A stretch of 64,000 bases of DNA, taken from assembly GCA_946406115.1 (NCBI GenBank), contig OX291547.1, forward strand, positions 501,001-565,000. The letters are read 5' to 3'. Each line of letters begins with the position of its first letter. Within the stretch, counting starts at the first letter, position 1. This document shows positions 61,931 through 64,000 of the stretch, in pieces. The stretch is from Apoda limacodes (Eukaryota; Arthropoda; Insecta; Lepidoptera; Limacodidae). Position numbers and translations under genes: made by a program. The notes beneath the pieces were generated by a model that saw only the letters and a program-made list of their open reading frames with translations, did no database searches and was not told where the DNA came from.

Positions 61931-62535
61931 TACACTGACCGGCGGCTTGCATGTTTTGTAATTACCTATAATGGGAACGGTGTTTAAATCCATTACAGTT
62001 ACCATAGCCGCGCGCGTATGTGTTGTATGTCACTCAATACAACATACCTACGCGAGCGGCAATGGTAAAAGGCATAAGAAATAAAACGTAAAGGCTAAAC
62101 AATTTATTTTTAACGTCGAATCCCGTAGAAGTTACAAAATAGGCACGCCGATTAACTGATCTGATCTGATTTTTTTTATATAAAACCGACTACATGGTTC
62201 AGTAAAATATATTTTTCTATCGCTTATACCTATAAAAGTGCAAATAAATACCGTTCCACTGACTGACCGACTCATCAATCGCATGAGTGTATTAATAGGT
62301 AATAGATAATTACACTTACGTAATATTAAGAATCAGTGCTCTGGGTATTGAAAAACGGCTCCATTTGATGAGGTTTTTATAGGTGGTATGGCGATAGGTC
62401 TCCCCCCGTTTCTTAGTTCCGGAGGATCCAATGTCCAAAATTAAATTATAAAATATCACTCATGAGACTGCTTTTAGTTACCTGTTTAAGACCAGATAAT
62501 AAAACTATTTTTTTAACACTGTTTTTCTATTTATT
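61931..62535. other. Gene-free stretch
   Basis: Contains CTGATCTGATCTGA and AT-rich sequence. No gene recognised. Confidence 0.4.
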
Positions 62536-62537
62536 AT

Positions 62538-62705
62538 TACCTACCGGCGAAAGAAAATATCGTGAGGAAACCTGCATACATAAAAAAAGACTAGCGAAGT
62601 CCACAATCCACACTAGGCCCGCGTGTGGACTATGGCTTAAATGACCCTCGATAAGGGAAGGCCGTGCCCCACAGTAGAAACGTAGGTATGAGGCTGGTAA
62701 GGATT
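62538..62705 (+). repeat. Lepidopteran SINE body
   Basis: GGCGAAAGAAAATATCGTGA, GGAAACCTGCATACATAAAA, GCGAAGTCCACAATCCACAC, TAGGCCCGCGTGTGGACTAT and GGCCGTGCCCCACAGTAGAA follow the order of a SINE abundant across Lepidoptera. Confidence 0.85.
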
Positions 62706-62786
62706 GCAATTATTAAGTTACTACTTTTGATTCAAGATGGATATGTTCCTCTAAACATACGTAATTAACAAAGTAAATTTACTTAC

Positions 62787-62885
62787 TGTTATTTCAGTTC
62801 GTCGCTCAATATCTTTTATTGTGGAGCCTGCTTCTCGCAGTGCTACAATCGGCTTCCGCTGCACTTGAATCAGTTGAGGTGCCAT
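62787..62885 (-). CDS. Possible first exon with Tc1-like helix-turn-helix
   Basis: Minus strand ATG at 62885-62883, 33 codons, MAPQLIQVQRKPIVALREAG then STIKDIERRTEIT, ending exactly before GTAAGT (plus ACTTAC, 62781-62786), phase 0. IVxLxxAGxSIxDIxRxTGIS is the first helix-turn-helix of Tc1/mariner-type transposases, preceded here by a short basic start. No continuation is recognised between 62780 and 60000 on the minus strand, so it could be the N-terminal exon of a domesticated or decayed transposase, or only a fragment. The preceding sequence (TTTTAAATAAAAA) has no clear promoter. Confidence 0.45.
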
Positions 62886-63200
62886 TTTTTATTTAAAATG
62901 GCGATGTAATTAACGATTGCGCGCCTAATCGTGTCAATGTCACGAACAATACTAAATTTTGATTTATTTTATTTTACATAGATGTTGATTGTTTTCGGTA
63001 CTTCTACTACTTCGTAGTATACATATATCTATAGATATGTTCGTAGACGTACTTATGTTTGTAGTTGTTGCCGGGCTATGTATGTATTTATATGTATTTA
63101 TTAGTTGATTCACTATATTATTATGATTCTTTGTGATTTTACAAAGATTACCTATTGGACGCACGCAATAAAACAATATTGTAATTGATTTGTAAAGCTA
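62886..63200. other. Gene-free AT-rich stretch
   Basis: TATATGTATTTATATGTATT-type low-complexity sequence; no gene recognised. Confidence 0.45.
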
Positions 63201-63204
63201 GTTG

Positions 63205-63285
63205 TAGTTAATTTACTTGACGATTCCAAGGTTTTTTTAGTAACCTATTTGAATAAAAAGATTTTGAATTGAATTCTATTTGAAT
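63205..63285 (+). repeat. LINE 3' tail fragment
   Basis: TTGACGATTCCAAGGTTTTT, TAACCTATTTGAATAAAAAG and GATTTTGAATTGAATTC parallel 32445-32520. Confidence 0.6.
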
Positions 63286-63423
63286 TGGTTACGAAAACCA
63301 ATGATGTCACCTATCGCATTAAAAGGGATCCAGAGGGAAGCCAAAAATTGTTCATGTCGATTGGCTAGCCCGATATCATGGCAACAATAATGCTCGGGAC
63401 GTGCATGATTAAGAGGGGCATAG
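63286..63423 (+). pseudogene. 3' end of a second Ty3/gypsy Pol (integrase C-terminus)
   Basis: TKTNDVTYRIKRDPEGS, then after a 1-nt shift KPKIVHVDWLARYHGN and a stop. V-T-Y-R-I ... P-K-x-V-H-V-D-x-L-x-x-Y is the end of many gypsy integrases. A purine-rich AAGAGGGGCATAG follows at 63411-63423. Confidence 0.8.
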
Positions 63424-63490
63424 TGTTACGGCCGGTAACTTTCTAGACGCGTACATTCCCAGAGTTATCGATAGTCAAACAACATAAAAA
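63424..63490 (+). repeat. Start of the second gypsy element's 3' LTR
   Basis: TGTTACGGCCGGTAACTTTC directly after the polypurine tract. The LTR end is not defined; sequence after about 63490 is not recognisable as LTR. Confidence 0.55.
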
Positions 63491-63659
63491 AAAGGGTTAC
63501 ATCCTAATGGGCTTCCATTCAACTCAAGATTTAGCAATAAGATTGCTATGCAGGCAAAAATGAACCTAATATTTTAGTCGTAAGGTTTACTTTCCTTTGA
63601 GGGCCAATATTGTTCATAACTAGAGTGTTTACGTCGGATGGCTTGTTTACGAATTCTCA
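63491..63659. other. Gene-free stretch
   Basis: May include the rest of the LTR; nothing else recognised. Confidence 0.35.
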
Positions 63660-63745
63660 AGCGCTCGGATAGACAGACAGGCGGACAGAATTGTCTCAGT
63701 AATAGGGCTAAGTTGGGTATTCTTTGCGTACAGAACCCTAAAAAG
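63660..63745 (+). repeat. Tail of the GGGTTCCGTACC-family repeat
   Basis: GATAGACAGACAGGCGGACA, GTCTCAGTAATAGGGC and GCGTACAGAACCCTAAAAAG parallel 22676-22755. Confidence 0.7.
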
Positions 63746-64000
63746 AATTATTGCAATCTAATTTCCAGTCTTTGAGAAATACGTGGTCTTTGTCTTTGAA
63801 AATTATTTTAAAGGTTGTTGTCATTTACGAAATTTGAAAACTGGTGATGTTTTAGAACTTTTGATAGAAAAGGCAAAATTGATATTGACCAAAAATTTGT
63901 ATAGATGGTGAGGTCCTTTGTTTTAGGGATTGGTATTTGTGCCATTTTCCTATTGCTTTAGTATTTAACGAAAGAATTATCTTATTTATATCACAGTCAG

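Noticed and set aside
1..64000. CRISPR arrays, rRNA, intact tRNA genes, bacterial operons
   Set aside because: None seen; direct repeats present are minisatellites or transposon parts, and the gene structure is eukaryotic.

Overview
The window is a piece of insect nuclear genome, most probably from a moth or butterfly (Lepidoptera). It is AT-rich, protein-coding host sequence is sparse, and several interspersed repeats are ones I recognise as typical of Lepidoptera: the SINE-like block near 62.55 kb, the GGGTTCCGTACC-bounded repeat near 22.3 and 59.2 kb, and Lep1/Helitron-like tracts near 4.8, 32.0 and 61.7 kb. No prokaryotic gene structure, rRNA, CRISPR array or intact tRNA was seen.

Host genes. 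One host gene is clear: three + strand exons of Integrator complex subunit 9 (IntS9) at 35699-35890, 36104-36306 and 38186-38486, with canonical acceptors and matching codon phases (0, 0, 2, 0). The first coding exon and everything after the third exon are not seen, so the gene has very long introns or leaves the window. Its second intron begins with a 25-bp minisatellite made of copies of the 5' splice site itself. Weaker candidates are a THAP-domain relic in two phase-compatible exons (3595-4236), an orphan signal-peptide first exon behind a TATA box (11565-11713), and a Tc1-like helix-turn-helix exon ending in a GTAAGT donor (62787-62885, minus).

Layout. 0-3.1 kb: minus-strand non-LTR element (ORF1 plus the start of ORF2). 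3.1-9 kb: THAP relic, a 369-bp MITE, a decayed LINE, and a 900-bp hAT element with a perfect 8-bp target duplication. 9-18.3 kb: hAT deletion derivative, RTE relic, ZMYM1-like hAT relic, LINE ORF1 relic. 18.7-21.3 kb: copy A of a LINE family called J1 here. 22.8-31.5 kb: a Ty3/gypsy element missing its 5' end, with a solo LTR inside its pol, bracketed by two copies of a 290-bp repeat. 32.5-35.3 kb: a Ty1/copia element (copia-1) with J1 copy B inside its RT. 35.7-38.5 kb: IntS9. 39-44.3 kb: a BEL/Pao fragment fused to a second copia element (copia-2), itself split by J1 copy D and by the third 290-bp repeat. 44.4-48.9 kb: two copies of another LINE family on either side of a DNA transposon with tandemly repeated inverted termini. 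49.2-52.4 kb: a LINE with an SGNH-like ORF1. 53.1-59 kb: a 5.9-kb region bounded by inverted repeats, holding near-intact J1 copy C. 60.8 kb: a foldback-like element with a six-unit 39-bp array. 63.3-63.5 kb: the end of a second gypsy element.

The mobile elements do not work together as a system; they record successive nested insertions. Several insertions can be dated relative to each other because the interrupted element is still readable on both sides. The most unusual structures are the splice-site minisatellite of IntS9, the one-armed foldback array, and the head-to-head pair of unassigned ORFs inside the IntS9 intron.
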